Assembly (NCBI RefSeq): GCF_009905545.1 | Contig: NZ_JAAALB010000011.1 | Coordinates: forward strand, 62,001-126,000 | Source: Cellulophaga sp. BC115SP | GTDB lineage: Bacteria; Bacteroidota; Bacteroidia; Cytophagales; Spirosomataceae | DNA length: 64,000 nucleotides | Direction of reading: 5' to 3' | Shown here: positions 20,866 through 29,411 of the stretch, piece by piece | Numbering within the stretch: position 1 is the first letter of the stretch | How the letters are laid out: each line of letters begins with the position of its first letter | Made by a program: the position numbers and the translations under genes | The notes under the pieces: generated by a model | Seen by the model: only the letters and a program-made list of their open reading frames with translations | Database searches by the model: none | Told to the model about the DNA's origin: nothing

Positions 20866-21303
20866 TATCAAAGCTTCAAAATTAAGTAAGAGGAAAGATT
20901 AAATGAGTGTCCGACAACTTAACCAATAACTTCCTTTTACTTGAGTATTAGTGCAAAATAAGATTTGCTCAGTTTTGAATGTAAAATATTGATAATGAAG
21001 CTTTTTAAACTTTCTTAAAAATTGCTTGCGTCAGCAATGAATTTATACTGTTTGAGCGAAGCGAGGTGGGACGCCACTCCGATTATAAATTCTTGAATTT
21101 TTTGCGGCCGCCGCTGCGGTTACTTTTTGTATCAAGGCGGGAACGCCTAGTTAAAAAGTAAGACGAAGAATTAATCAATAAAATATGATTTTTGAAAAGT
21201 TTAAACAGCTTCAATTAAAAAAATACATTCACAATTCACAACTCGTAATTCAGCACTAATGCTTACCTGATCAAAGTCAACTTTAACATAATTGGACTCA
21301 GAA
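20866..21303. repeat. repeat mosaic between susD and susE, including a 216-bp element with 17-nt inverted ends
   Basis: TAGTGCAAAATAAGATTT (20949-20966) recurs exactly at 27024-27041. The 20997-21212 element has ends GAAGCTTTTTAAACTTT and AAAGTTTAAACAGCTTC (16 of 17 complementary). Its core (TTTATACTGT, TGAGCG, TTATAAATTCTTGAA, TTACTTTTTGT, CGAAGAATTAATC) recurs at 51260-51391. A GC-rich patch with GCGGCCGC lies inside and is unlike the AT-rich surroundings. No coding sequence was found. Confidence 0.8.
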
Positions 21304-22617
21304 ATGAAAAAGATATTTAGTACTTCTTTAATCGTTTTGGCTTCTCTGTTTGTTTTCACTTCTTGTGAAAAAGAAGAAGAAAAAGCCATCTTGAATACGA
21401 ATGCAGTGCCTTCGATTCAACTTTCAGCAAACACAGTGGTGTTGACCAAAGACAATGCTGATAAAGATGCCGTAACGCTTTCGTGGCCAAAACCAGACTA
21501 TGGTTTCTCAGCAGCGGCATCTTATACTATTTTGATTGATAAAAAAGGCGGTACTTTCGTGGCTCCTGTTTCAATCATCACCAATACAGCACTTACTAAA
21601 ACCTTCAAAACGTCAGAATTAAATGCTATTTTGATTAAGTTGGGCTTAGTTGCTGGAACCGCTGGAGATATCGACATTCGTGTAGTTTCTAATGTAGGTG
21701 ACAATACCTCAAAAACGTCGTTTACTTCTCCAACAATTTCGTTGAAAGCTACTCCTTACTTGGATAAACTAGATTTAACTACTATTTGGGGAGTTGTAGG
21801 TAGCGCCGCGGTAAACGGCTGGAATGGTCCAGATATGCCTTTCTACAAAACGGATAAAACTGACGAAATCGTCGCTTATGTAACTTTGAATGACGGCGAA
21901 ATCAAATTCCGTAGCAACAACAAATGGGATGTAAACTACGGGGATGATGGTGCCAATGGTACACTGGAAGCTGGTGGTGCTAATATCAAAGTGACAGCGG
22001 GTACTTATAAAATCACCTTCAATACATCTTCTTTAACCTATACAATCGAGAAATATTCTTGGGGATTAGTAGGAAGCGCTACACCAAGCGGATGGAATGC
22101 ACCAGATGTACCATTAACGTACGACCCAACTACCGACACATGGAAAGCAACGGCTTTCTTGAAAGCAGGTGAAATCAAAGTTCGTAAAAACGAAGATTGG
22201 GGTGTAAACTATGGTGGTGCAGGTGGTACTTTGGTACTTGGTGGCGATAACATCGCTGTTACTGAAGGAAATTACAATATTACCATCGACTTCAAGAAAA
22301 TGAAATTTACCGTTGAAGCTACTAAGCCTTGGGGTGTAGTAGGTGATGCAGCGCCAAACGGTTGGAATGGTCCAGACGTGAAATTCCGTCCTGATTTTGT
22401 TACAGAAAATGTTTTTGTAATTGATAATGTAACTTTAGGTACAGGCGAAATCAAGTTCCGTTACAACGATGCATGGGCTGTGAACTATGGTGATGATGGC
22501 GCCGATGGTAACCTAGAAGCTGGCGGTGCAAACATTAAAGTTACAGCAGGCAAATACCAAATCATTCTTGACTTGTCTAATGCTAGTAAGCCCAAATACA
22601 CATTGACCAAAAAGTAA
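21304..22617 (+). CDS. susE: SusE/SusF-like surface starch-binding lipoprotein
   Basis: The ATG at 21304 gives a normal lipoprotein signal (MKKIFSTSLIVLASLFVFTSC, Cys21), so it is preferred to an upstream TTG. The 437 residues contain an N-terminal SusE-type Ig-like domain (about 35-150) and three tandem repeats of about 90 residues (162-249, 252-341, 343-437). Each repeat holds WG-VG-A--GWN-PD, GEIKFR, W-VNYG and L--GG-NI-VT-G-Y. This is the pattern of SusE/SusF starch-binding modules, which hold starch at the surface. The protein has no catalytic role. Its neighbours (susC, susD, GH13) support the assignment. Whether it is an orthologue of SusE or SusF cannot be told. Confidence 0.88.
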   Translation: MKKIFSTSLIVLASLFVFTSCEKEEEKAILNTNAVPSIQLSANTVVLTKDNADKDAVTLSWPKPDYGFSAAASYTILIDKKGGTFVAPVSIITNTALTKTFKTSELNAILIKLGLVAGTAGDIDIRVVSNVGDNTSKTSFTSPTISLKATPYLDKLDLTTIWGVVGSAAVNGWNGPDMPFYKTDKTDEIVAYVTLNDGEIKFRSNNKWDVNYGDDGANGTLEAGGANIKVTAGTYKITFNTSSLTYTIEKYSWGLVGSATPSGWNAPDVPLTYDPTTDTWKATAFLKAGEIKVRKNEDWGVNYGGAGGTLVLGGDNIAVTEGNYNITIDFKKMKFTVEATKPWGVVGDAAPNGWNGPDVKFRPDFVTENVFVIDNVTLGTGEIKFRYNDAWAVNYGDDGADGNLEAGGANIKVTAGKYQIILDLSNASKPKYTLTKK

Positions 22618-22645
22618 TTTTTACGTTTAGTCAATATAACAAAAA

Positions 22646-22684
22646 GCAAAGTGATTTAGCTAAAAGAATCACTTTGCCTTTTTG
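22646..22684 (+). terminator. intrinsic terminator between susE and the amylase gene
   Basis: GCAAAGTGATT (22646-22656) pairs perfectly with AATCACTTTGC (22667-22677), and CTTTTTG follows. The amylase start is only 30 bp further on, so the hairpin may lower read-through into it. Confidence 0.8.
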
Positions 22685-22713
22685 TCCTAGCATATTCTCC
22701 CCCCATATCTTTC

Positions 22714-24258
22714 ATGAAAAAGCTATTTTTATTGGGCATTGCTTTGCTCAGTACTTTCAATCCTTTTGCCCAATCCAAAACACCTGAGGTATGTTATGAG
22801 ATTTTTGTGCGCTCATTTGCAGACTCCAATGGCGATGGTATTGGTGACATCAACGGGATTACTTCGAAGCTAGATTACCTTAAATCACTTGGCGTTGATG
22901 CGCTATGGTTAACTCCTGTGAGCAATTCACCATCATATCATAAATATGATGTAACTGATTATAAATCCATTGACCCTGAATTTGGTACTATCGACGACTA
23001 TAAAAGACTTATTTCGGAGGCTCATAAGCGTAAAATCAAAATCATCAAAGACTTTGTCATCAACCATACAAGCGATAAGCACCCTTGGTTTTTAGAAGCA
23101 AAAAAAGGAAAATCAAATCCTTACCGTGATTATTACGTATGGATGACCCCAAAAATGATTGATTCGTTGGGTATTGCGACTCGTGAACAAGCAGGTGGTT
23201 CTTGGGAAGTTACTCCTTGGCACTTTGCCCATCAAGGAGATACCGAAAAGTACTATGCTTTGTTTTGGGGAGGTATGCCCGATTTGAATTATGATAATCC
23301 AAAAGTTCGTAAAGAAGTTTACGAGGCTGCCAAGTATTGGTTGAAAGAAGTGGGAGTTGATGGTTTCCGTTTAGATGCTGCGAAACATATTTATCCAGAT
23401 TGGGAGGCAGAAAAATGTCATGCTTTCTGGCAAGAATTCCGTAAGGAAATGACAGCTACAAAACCTGACGTATATATCGTAGGTGAAGTTTGGACTTCGG
23501 CAGACAAAGTTGCTCCTTATTTCAAGGGCTTACCTGCAAACTTCCATATCGATGAAGGATTTGCTATTCAGAAGGTGGTAAAAGACGGAAAAGAAGATAA
23601 TTTAATTCAAAAAATCCTATCTGATTACAAAGCCTTTGGCTCACAAAATCCTGATTTTATTGATGCTACTATTATTGATAACCATGACCAAGATCGTATT
23701 GGTACAGTCATGAACGACGATGTTAACAAAATGAAAGTAGCCGCTCAATTACTACTATCCTTGCCAGGTCAACCTTATATTTATTATGGAGAAGAGTTAG
23801 GGATGTTAGGCAAAAAACCTGATGAAAACATTCGTGAACCATTTCTTTGGGAAAAAGAAGCCAGCGATAAAGCTCGCACAAAATGGATGAAGCCTGTTTT
23901 TACAACTGAAAAAACAGTCCGTCCACTTTCTGAGCAAATCAAAGACCCTAATTCTGTTTTTAGTACCTATAAAAATCTCATCGCTTTCCGTAAAAGTCAA
24001 CCAGCGATGCGTCAAGTAATTCGTCCGAATTTACAAGAAAGTGCTATTAAACAAGAAGGTATCTTGGCTTTTGTCAGAAACCATACCTCAGGTAATTTGT
24101 TGGTGATTCATAACCTAACAGGCAAAGCTCAGGATATTCAATTGCCATCATCAGAACAAAAATATAAAGCTATTGTATTTACGACTTCAGGCAAAAAAGG
24201 AGCACTAAATTCCACAAAAGTTGCAGTTCCAGCGTTTGGAATGGTGGTTTTGAAATAG
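22714..24258 (+). CDS. GH13 alpha-amylase family glycosidase
   Basis: This secreted 514-residue enzyme cleaves alpha-1,4-glucans. The signal peptide ends near residue 19 (NPFAQ). The GH13 regions are complete: the nucleophile D221 in GVDGFRLDAAKH, the acid/base E258 in IVGEVWT, and the transition-state Asp D325 in IDNHDQDR. The region YEIFVRSFADSNGDGIGDING resembles oligosaccharide-type GH13 enzymes. The C-terminal beta domain ends in AVPAFGMVVL. As the last gene of the susCDE cluster it is the likely periplasmic or surface hydrolase for starch fragments. The exact product is unknown. Confidence 0.94.
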   Translation: MKKLFLLGIALLSTFNPFAQSKTPEVCYEIFVRSFADSNGDGIGDINGITSKLDYLKSLGVDALWLTPVSNSPSYHKYDVTDYKSIDPEFGTIDDYKRLISEAHKRKIKIIKDFVINHTSDKHPWFLEAKKGKSNPYRDYYVWMTPKMIDSLGIATREQAGGSWEVTPWHFAHQGDTEKYYALFWGGMPDLNYDNPKVRKEVYEAAKYWLKEVGVDGFRLDAAKHIYPDWEAEKCHAFWQEFRKEMTATKPDVYIVGEVWTSADKVAPYFKGLPANFHIDEGFAIQKVVKDGKEDNLIQKILSDYKAFGSQNPDFIDATIIDNHDQDRIGTVMNDDVNKMKVAAQLLLSLPGQPYIYYGEELGMLGKKPDENIREPFLWEKEASDKARTKWMKPVFTTEKTVRPLSEQIKDPNSVFSTYKNLIAFRKSQPAMRQVIRPNLQESAIKQEGILAFVRNHTSGNLLVIHNLTGKAQDIQLPSSEQKYKAIVFTTSGKKGALNSTKVAVPAFGMVVLK

Positions 24259-24316
24259 TCTTTTGCCCAAAAAACATAAAATATAATTGGTACAAAAGGA
24301 ATAGTTCGCACCTTAT

Positions 24317-24344
24317 AAAAAGCCATCCAATCGGATGGCTTTTT
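24317..24344 (+). terminator. intrinsic terminator after the GH13 gene
   Basis: AAAAAGCCATCC and GGATGGCTTTTT pair perfectly around AATC. This ends the starch locus. The remaining 264 bp up to kduD hold nothing recognisable. Confidence 0.88.
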
Positions 24345-24608
24345 GCATTTTTCCAATAAAGCAATAAATCACATTTCAACTATCATTTTGGTGGACTACT
24401 AACATAACTCCTCTCCTATTTCACATACAATGTCAAACCGAAAACGTTTACAAAAAAAAATCCTAAAAAATCTCAAAGCAAAGTTTGTTAGTTCTCCATA
24501 ATTGTCCCAACTTCCCTTAAGAACCTCTCAAAACCGTCTCCAAGACCACAAAATTTGAGATTTAGTTTCGAAAAACATTTTCAAGAAAATATAACTTTTT
24601 TAAGAACC

Positions 24609-25379
24609 ATGAGTATCCTCCAAATGTTTGATTTAACAGGAAAAGTAGCCCTAGTGACTGGCTGTAAAAAAGGTATTGGTAAAGCCATGGCTTTGGCTTT
24701 GGCAGAAGCTGGCGCTGATATTATTGGCGTTTCGGCGTCTTTAGAATTAAGTGGTAGCCAAGTAGAGCAAGAAGTAGTAGCTTTGGGACGTAAATTCAAA
24801 GCCTACCAAGCTGATTTTGGTAAACGTGATTCTTTATACAGCTTTATCAGTCAAGTAAAAGCAGATTTTCCTGTCATTGATATTTTGGTGAACAATGCAG
24901 GTTCTATTTTGCGTAAGCCTGCTGCGGAGCATCCAGATGAATATTGGGACGAAATCATGGAAATTAACCTTAATTCACAGTTTGTTATCACACGTGAAAT
25001 TGGTAAATCAATGGTTGAGCGTGGTAGTGGAAAAGTAATTTTCACTGCCTCATTATTGACGTTCCAAGGTGGTATCAACGTTCCAGGATATGCGGCAAGT
25101 AAAGGTGCTATTGGTAGTTTGACCAAAGCATTTGCCAACGAGTGGGCAAGCAAAGGCGTGAATGTAAATGCAATCGTTCCAGGCTATATTGCTACAGACA
25201 ATACCGAAGCACTTCGTAATGACCCAGAACGTTCGGCATCTATTTTGAGTCGTATTCCTGCCAACCGTTGGGGTACACCAGATGACTTTAAAGGCGCAAC
25301 TTTATTCTTAGCTTCTCAAGCTTCTTCTTATGTACACGGAAGCACGCTTATCGTAGACGGCGGCTGGATGGGAAGATAA
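24609..25379 (+). CDS. kduD: 2-dehydro-3-deoxy-D-gluconate 5-dehydrogenase (short-chain dehydrogenase)
   Basis: The ATG at 24609 gives 256 residues, the usual KduD length, starting MSILQMFDLTGKVALVTG; an upstream non-ATG start would add an unlikely extension. The NAD-binding TGCKKGIG motif, NNAG, and the catalytic Y161 and K165 in GYAASKGAI are all present. The C-terminal VDGGWMGR is typical of KduD. The enzyme interconverts ketodeoxyuronate intermediates in the breakdown of uronates (pectin, alginate). No kduI or kdgK gene lies nearby, so the pathway role is inferred from sequence similarity. A hairpin separates it from the starch genes. Confidence 0.85.
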   Translation: MSILQMFDLTGKVALVTGCKKGIGKAMALALAEAGADIIGVSASLELSGSQVEQEVVALGRKFKAYQADFGKRDSLYSFISQVKADFPVIDILVNNAGSILRKPAAEHPDEYWDEIMEINLNSQFVITREIGKSMVERGSGKVIFTASLLTFQGGINVPGYAASKGAIGSLTKAFANEWASKGVNVNAIVPGYIATDNTEALRNDPERSASILSRIPANRWGTPDDFKGATLFLASQASSYVHGSTLIVDGGWMGR

Positions 25380-25437
25380 TCAAGTGAGGAGTTTTGAGTG
25401 ATAAGTTTTGAAAATATTGAGTGATGAAAATCTTACT

Positions 25438-25672
25438 TAGTAGAGACGCATTGCTTTGCGTCTAAAGATGTGTCATTCAGAATTTGGGTATATTTATCCT
25501 GTTTCTGTTTGTCGGGATTCAGTAAAACATGAGTCATCCCGAATTTTTAGGATTGGGATTATTCTCCAAGTTTTTATCAAAAAAGCGGTCGAAAACTACT
25601 TTTCGACCGCTTTTTTGATGCTTCGATGTTAGATATGACTTGGCTTAAGAGGTAATCATTGCGTCTCTACTA
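25438..25672. repeat. dispersed repeat with 13-bp inverted ends and a 20-bp perfect hairpin core
   Basis: TAGTAGAGACGCA (25438-25450) and TGCGTCTCTACTA (25660-25672) are perfect inverted ends. The core hairpin ATCAAAAAAGCGGTCGAAAA (25576-25595) pairs perfectly with 25600-25619 around CTAC. Positions 25535-25670 read in reverse are homologous to 47033-47168. A further 18-bp inverted pair, ATGAGTCATCCCGAATTT (25529-25546) and its complement (25725-25742), extends beyond one end. It may also act as a terminator for kduD and the convergent DUF1361 gene. Confidence 0.85.
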
Positions 25673-25771
25673 CGATAATATAAATTTTAACATAATCACT
25701 CATCCACTCAATCACTAAATCGCTAAATTCGGGATGACTCATATCGAGATATGCCTTTTGGTTAATCTACA

Positions 25772-26440
25772 TTACATTTCCTCCTCTTCACCTGCCAAGC
25801 TCCATACCATCGCATAGCAAAAAGCTACAAAAAGACCATACTCCACTACAAACATCCAAGTAATTCGGTAGGTCATTGACCGTAATATATACTCCACAAG
25901 AGAGAAAGGTTGGGCAATGATATCCCATGAGTTCCAACGTTCAATTCTTCCCAAGTAGATACCATAACCACTCAAAGCAATGGATATGATTAAGGCTATC
26001 CAACTTATCTTTTTTGAGGTATGCTTTGCCCACAACTGTTTGATCCAATACATAGAAATCATTCCTGCAAATAAAGCAGACATAGCATATCCAAAGAAAG
26101 TTAACTGTTCATGCCAGTATAACCCAGAATCATATTGTGGAAATAAGTGTACAAAATCTGTAATGATATAGGGTGCATTCGGAAAAAATGCTAACCAAAT
26201 AATACTCAAAATCACCAATTTAGCTAAGCTTACTGTTCCTTTGTCAGACTGTCGTTGTAACCAAATCACACAAAAAAGCGGTACCCAAGCCAGAAATAAA
26301 TTCCAGTTAATACCCCACATGTATAAATCAGAATATATCACTACTCTAGTAGCAAAAAGCAATACGGCAAAGCCTGAAAGTAACATCAAGGAGAGAATAA
26401 CTCTCTCCTTGCGTTTTGAAATGAATAATTTCTCAAACAT
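25772..26440 (-). CDS. DUF1361 family membrane protein
   Basis: The 222-residue protein has six likely transmembrane helices. Signature stretches are FFPNAPYIITDFVHL, WHEQLTFFGYAMSALFAG and YGIYLGRIERWNSWDI, which define DUF1361. The function is unknown. A candidate operator, ACTTTGAATTACAAAGT, lies 11 bp before its start codon. It is nearly identical to that before the 27.6-28.2 kb operon, so both may answer to the winged-helix regulator nearby. Confidence 0.88.
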   Translation of the reverse strand: MFEKLFISKRKERVILSLMLLSGFAVLLFATRVVIYSDLYMWGINWNLFLAWVPLFCVIWLQRQSDKGTVSLAKLVILSIIWLAFFPNAPYIITDFVHLFPQYDSGLYWHEQLTFFGYAMSALFAGMISMYWIKQLWAKHTSKKISWIALIISIALSGYGIYLGRIERWNSWDIIAQPFSLVEYILRSMTYRITWMFVVEYGLFVAFCYAMVWSLAGEEEEM

Positions 26441-26451
26441 AATTTAAAAGT

Positions 26452-26468
26452 ACTTTGAATTACAAAGT
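26452..26468 (-). promoter_or_regulatory. candidate operator (copy 2) upstream of DUF1361 gene
   Basis: ACTTTGAATTACAAAGT differs by one base from the perfect palindrome at 28227-28243. The flanking DNA is also alike (TTTAAAAGT before, ATAA after, read on the + strand). Both copies lie 11-18 bp upstream of minus-strand start codons. This suggests a shared regulator. Confidence 0.6.
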
Positions 26469-26687
26469 TTATAAATAAAAAAATAGAAAGTGTAAAAAAC
26501 TAGATACTAGGCTTGCTCAGTCCTTGAAAAAAAGGGATAAGTCGGGCAAAAGTCAAGTGTCTATTCATGAGAACTAAATTGTTTAATCGTGATTAATTTA
26601 TTGCCAATAGGGCGATAGGGTTCAAACTATTAATATATACATTCAAAGTAGGTGCTTACCAAAATAAGTAGAATATGAAAAGGTGTG

Positions 26688-26999
26688 TTAGTTTCCAGCA
26701 AAAGGGGTTCCAAAAATACCTACTGCCAATTCTACCCAAATCAAGAAAAAGATGATAAATAGAATAGCTCCAGCAATAAAGCGCGTTTTGAAAGTTTTAA
26801 ATTTTCTTAGTAAAAGCTCAAGCGTAACGCCAGTACCACTCAATAAAACACCTGCCACAATAAAGTCAAATACCGACCATTGAACTTCATTGGTAAACTG
26901 CATGGCAATCAGAGGAATCAGTAAAATCGATAAAGATCCTCCCAAAATTAAGGCTAATCTCCTCGTTGGAGTCAGCTCAAATACATGGTTCTTTTCCAT
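26688..26999 (-). CDS. small hypothetical membrane protein
   Basis: The 103 residues form three hydrophobic helices: LALILGGSLSILLIPLIAMQF, FIVAGVLLSGTGVTLELLL and FIAGAILFIIFFLIWVELAVGIFG. The protein belongs to a widely conserved group of about 100-residue inner-membrane proteins with no known function. It ends GIFGTPFAGN. It lies on the same strand as the DUF1361 gene and the regulator operon, but at a distance of more than 240 bp from each, so separate transcription is likely. Confidence 0.75.
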   Translation of the reverse strand: MEKNHVFELTPTRRLALILGGSLSILLIPLIAMQFTNEVQWSVFDFIVAGVLLSGTGVTLELLLRKFKTFKTRFIAGAILFIIFFLIWVELAVGIFGTPFAGN

Positions 27000-27283
27000 A
27001 AGTGATTGATTTTAAATAAGTAATAGTGCAAAATAAGATTTAAGTTATATGCCTAGGCACGAGGCAACAGGCATTAGGCAAAGAGTTATAAAATATTTAT
27101 AATAAACAAAGACATGATTTTTTCCAAAGCCCACCGCCGAAATCCGCTATCTGAAAGCCTAATTCACAAAAAATAAAAATATCGCGGTGCTGCACCATAA
27201 GGTAATTATCTGATTATAAGTAACATATTATAACTGATTCCCTATTAACTAATAACTTTTTTACTTAACTCAAAACTCCGCGC
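27000..27283. repeat. short repeat mosaic
   Basis: The 284 bp hold TAGTGCAAAATAAGATTT (27024-27041, exact copy at 20949-20966), an AGGCATTAGGCAAA phrase like that at 6421-6434, and CCGAAATCCGCTATCTGAAA like the DNA at 3803-3830. No gene is present. It looks like a site where several dispersed elements have gathered. Confidence 0.6.
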
Positions 27284-27583
27284 TTATTTCATTCCTTTCA
27301 CTAATTCCTCTAAAGCTGCCAAATGGCTCTGAAATGCTTCTCTCCCCTCTTGAGTTACCTGAAAGGCTGTATTTGGCTTTTTTCCAATAAAGCTTTTCCG
27401 TACTACTATAAACTGCTCTTTTTCTAAAGCAGCAATATGTGAAGCCAAGTTTCCGTCTGTTAATGCCAAGGTTTCTTTGAGTTCACCAAAATCAACCCAG
27501 TCGTTTACCATCAATATTGACATTATCCCTAACCGAATCCGACTCTCAAAAGCTTTATTTAACTGTGTTATAAAGTTCTTCAT
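27284..27583 (-). CDS. winged-helix transcriptional regulator (HTH_34-like, MarR/PadR-type fold)
   Basis: The 99-residue protein is almost only a winged helix: RIRLGIMSILMVNDWVDFGEL, ALTDGNLASHIAALEKEQF and a wing at VVRKSFIGKKPNTAFQVT. Proteins of this kind typically act as dimers on a palindrome and are paired with a membrane protein. Here the partner gene lies 14 bp upstream in the same operon. The perfect palindrome before the operon is a likely autoregulatory operator, and a second copy lies before the DUF1361 gene. Confidence 0.9.
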   Translation of the reverse strand: MKNFITQLNKAFESRIRLGIMSILMVNDWVDFGELKETLALTDGNLASHIAALEKEQFIVVRKSFIGKKPNTAFQVTQEGREAFQSHLAALEELVKGMK

Positions 27584-27597
27584 TCTATCCTTCTATC

Positions 27598-28209
27598 CTA
27601 ATTTTCGTACTTACGATAGAGCAAAATTCCATACAAAATATGTAAAACCCCAAATCCAAAAGCCCAAAAGAACAGTCCTATATAATAATCGTTCATAAAA
27701 CCCGAAATAATTCCCAAAACCACTTCGGCAATTCCGAGGTATCGAATGTCATTGTAGGTGTACTTAGAAGCATTGATTAACGCTAATCCATAAAATAATA
27801 AAGTTGCTGAATCTATCAAATGCGGTGCATTCTGTAATAATATAATGCAAAATAATCCTCCTGCAACCAAGGGTAACATCAGGTTAGCTAATAATCTTTT
27901 AGAAGCTGTATTCCAGAGGGTTTGATTATTTTTCTTAACTCTTCTATAGGTCAGTACAAAAGCAGCAATCAAGGTCAAAATTAAGGCTGATACCCCAATT
28001 TTCACTAAATCTGATAACAGCGCTTGATTTTCGAGCAGACGATTATAGTTACCATTATAATCCTTTGCAATTCGAAAATAGGCTAAACCCGAGGCAATTA
28101 AACCAAACGTTCCTGCAAAAACGCCACTCAGTCCACTCAATGACAAAAATCTAGTGGAACGCTCCATCATAGCTCTGATTTCTGCAATGTCTTCTAAATG
28201 TTGATTCAT
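27598..28209 (-). CDS. membrane protein co-transcribed with the winged-helix regulator
   Basis: The 203 residues contain about six transmembrane helices (such as GLSGVFAGTFGLIASGLAYF and VSALILTLIAAFVLTYRRV), after an N-terminal cytoplasmic segment MNQHLEDIAEIRAMMERSTR. I do not recognise a named family. The N-terminus and the small regulator partner recall Bacteroidota pairs of a 200-residue membrane protein with a transcriptional regulator. It probably works with, or is controlled by, the regulator encoded 14 bp downstream. Confidence 0.8.
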   Translation of the reverse strand: MNQHLEDIAEIRAMMERSTRFLSLSGLSGVFAGTFGLIASGLAYFRIAKDYNGNYNRLLENQALLSDLVKIGVSALILTLIAAFVLTYRRVKKNNQTLWNTASKRLLANLMLPLVAGGLFCIILLQNAPHLIDSATLLFYGLALINASKYTYNDIRYLGIAEVVLGIISGFMNDYYIGLFFWAFGFGVLHILYGILLYRKYEN

Positions 28210-28226
28210 ATCTTATTTTTAAAAGT

Positions 28227-28243
28227 ACTTTGTATTACAAAGT
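28227..28243 (-). promoter_or_regulatory. candidate operator (copy 1), perfect 8-1-8 palindrome
   Basis: ACTTTGTATTACAAAGT is a perfect palindrome around a single central base and lies 18 bp upstream of the start of the membrane-protein/regulator operon. A 16-of-17 copy lies before the DUF1361 gene. The size fits a winged-helix dimer site. Confidence 0.65.
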
Positions 28244-28381
28244 TGATAATTAAAAAAGATTTTCCAAAATTTCAGTTGAATATTTTTCTAAAAATGGAGA
28301 GTTTTTTGTTAATCGATACTAAAATTGATACTTTCGAGCTATCAAATCTTGTATTTGTTTGCTCAAACCCTTACCTATATC

Positions 28382-29104
28382 ATGACGATAAAGCAATTTT
28401 TCATCCTTACAATTTTGCTCATTACAAGCAATACCATTTTGGCACAGACGCCTAAAAGTAAAAAAGTGATTACCCAATTTTTTGTTAAAGCAATAGACGA
28501 ACAAACAAAAGAAGAATTACCTGTTGAACTTGACATAAAGCTTTATAAAGCTAAAAAGACCTATCAGGCTAAAAATGAGCCTTTTTTAAGTCCGTTTATG
28601 TTTTTACTGTACGAATCTGATACAGTGGAAGTTAAAAGTAAAGTTGATGGCTATTACTCCTACACTGAGCTTTTGGTGGCTTCTTGTGATACCTGCCCTA
28701 TTTATCAGCATACGGTAACGATGGAAAAAAGAAAGCCACTTTTTGAAAATGCCAAAGTAAACGACGTAGTGAAATTAGATAAAATCTATTTCGATCAAAG
28801 TAGTTTCATCCTAAGAAGTGATTCCTATCCTCAGCTCGAAGAACTCTATAAAGCATTAGAAACAAATCCCAAACTTCGTATTGAAATATCAGGACATACC
28901 GACAATGTTGGTAATGCTAAGTTAAATCAACTACTATCCGAAAATCGAGCTAGAGTGATTAACAATTATTTAGTAGGAAAAGGAATTGATGCGAAACGGT
29001 TAAAATTTGTAGGTTATGGACAAACCAAGCCTGTATCGCCCAATGACACAGAAGAAAACAAATCCAAAAATAGACGTGTGGAATGTTTAGTATTGGCGAA
29101 TTAA
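28382..29104 (+). CDS. OmpA-family protein
   Basis: The ATG at 28382 gives a clean signal peptide (MTIKQFFILTILLITSNTILAQ) and a 240-residue protein; longer non-ATG starts are unlikely. The N-terminal ~110 residues are a beta-rich domain that I do not recognise. The C-terminal ~110 residues are an OmpA-like peptidoglycan-binding domain (IYFDQSSFILRSDSYPQL; IEISGHTDNVGNAKLNQLLSENRA; VGYGQTKPVSPNDTEENKSKNRRVE) with the conserved Asp and Arg that hold diaminopimelate. It should anchor the outer membrane or an associated complex to the cell wall. It stands alone with its own terminator. Confidence 0.92.
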   Translation: MTIKQFFILTILLITSNTILAQTPKSKKVITQFFVKAIDEQTKEELPVELDIKLYKAKKTYQAKNEPFLSPFMFLLYESDTVEVKSKVDGYYSYTELLVASCDTCPIYQHTVTMEKRKPLFENAKVNDVVKLDKIYFDQSSFILRSDSYPQLEELYKALETNPKLRIEISGHTDNVGNAKLNQLLSENRARVINNYLVGKGIDAKRLKFVGYGQTKPVSPNDTEENKSKNRRVECLVLAN

Positions 29105-29228
29105 GGATATCCTAACAAAAGCATTGTTTCCATTCCAAAAATTTGTGAATTAGTCATGCATTGGCTTATCTGGAAAAACCTGTATTCATAATGGGTCTTA
29201 AAATTCAAATCTAAAATTTTGCCGTATT

Positions 29229-29257
29229 AAAGGAGCTTTCGATAGGCTCCTTTTTTT
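29229..29257 (+). terminator. intrinsic terminator after the OmpA gene
   Basis: AAAGGAGC (29229-29236) and GCTCCTTT (29246-29253) pair, with a run of T. It lies 125 bp after the OmpA stop. The rest of the ~300-bp gap shows nothing else. Confidence 0.8.
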
Positions 29258-29411
29258 GTACTGAGCATTTTCGATAATCATAAATAATTTCGCACAAATC
29301 CCGTTTTTTCTACCTCTATTAGAATATTAATAGGGATAATTAAAATTCAAAATAATCCTATTATATTGCAAAACACTATCAACTGATATTTTTCAGTATT
29401 TTTTGCTATTT

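Noticed and set aside
24555-24608. N-terminal extension of the kduD product using an upstream non-ATG start
   Set aside because: The ATG at 24609 gives the family-typical N-terminus and length; the extension is basic and Phe-rich without homologues.
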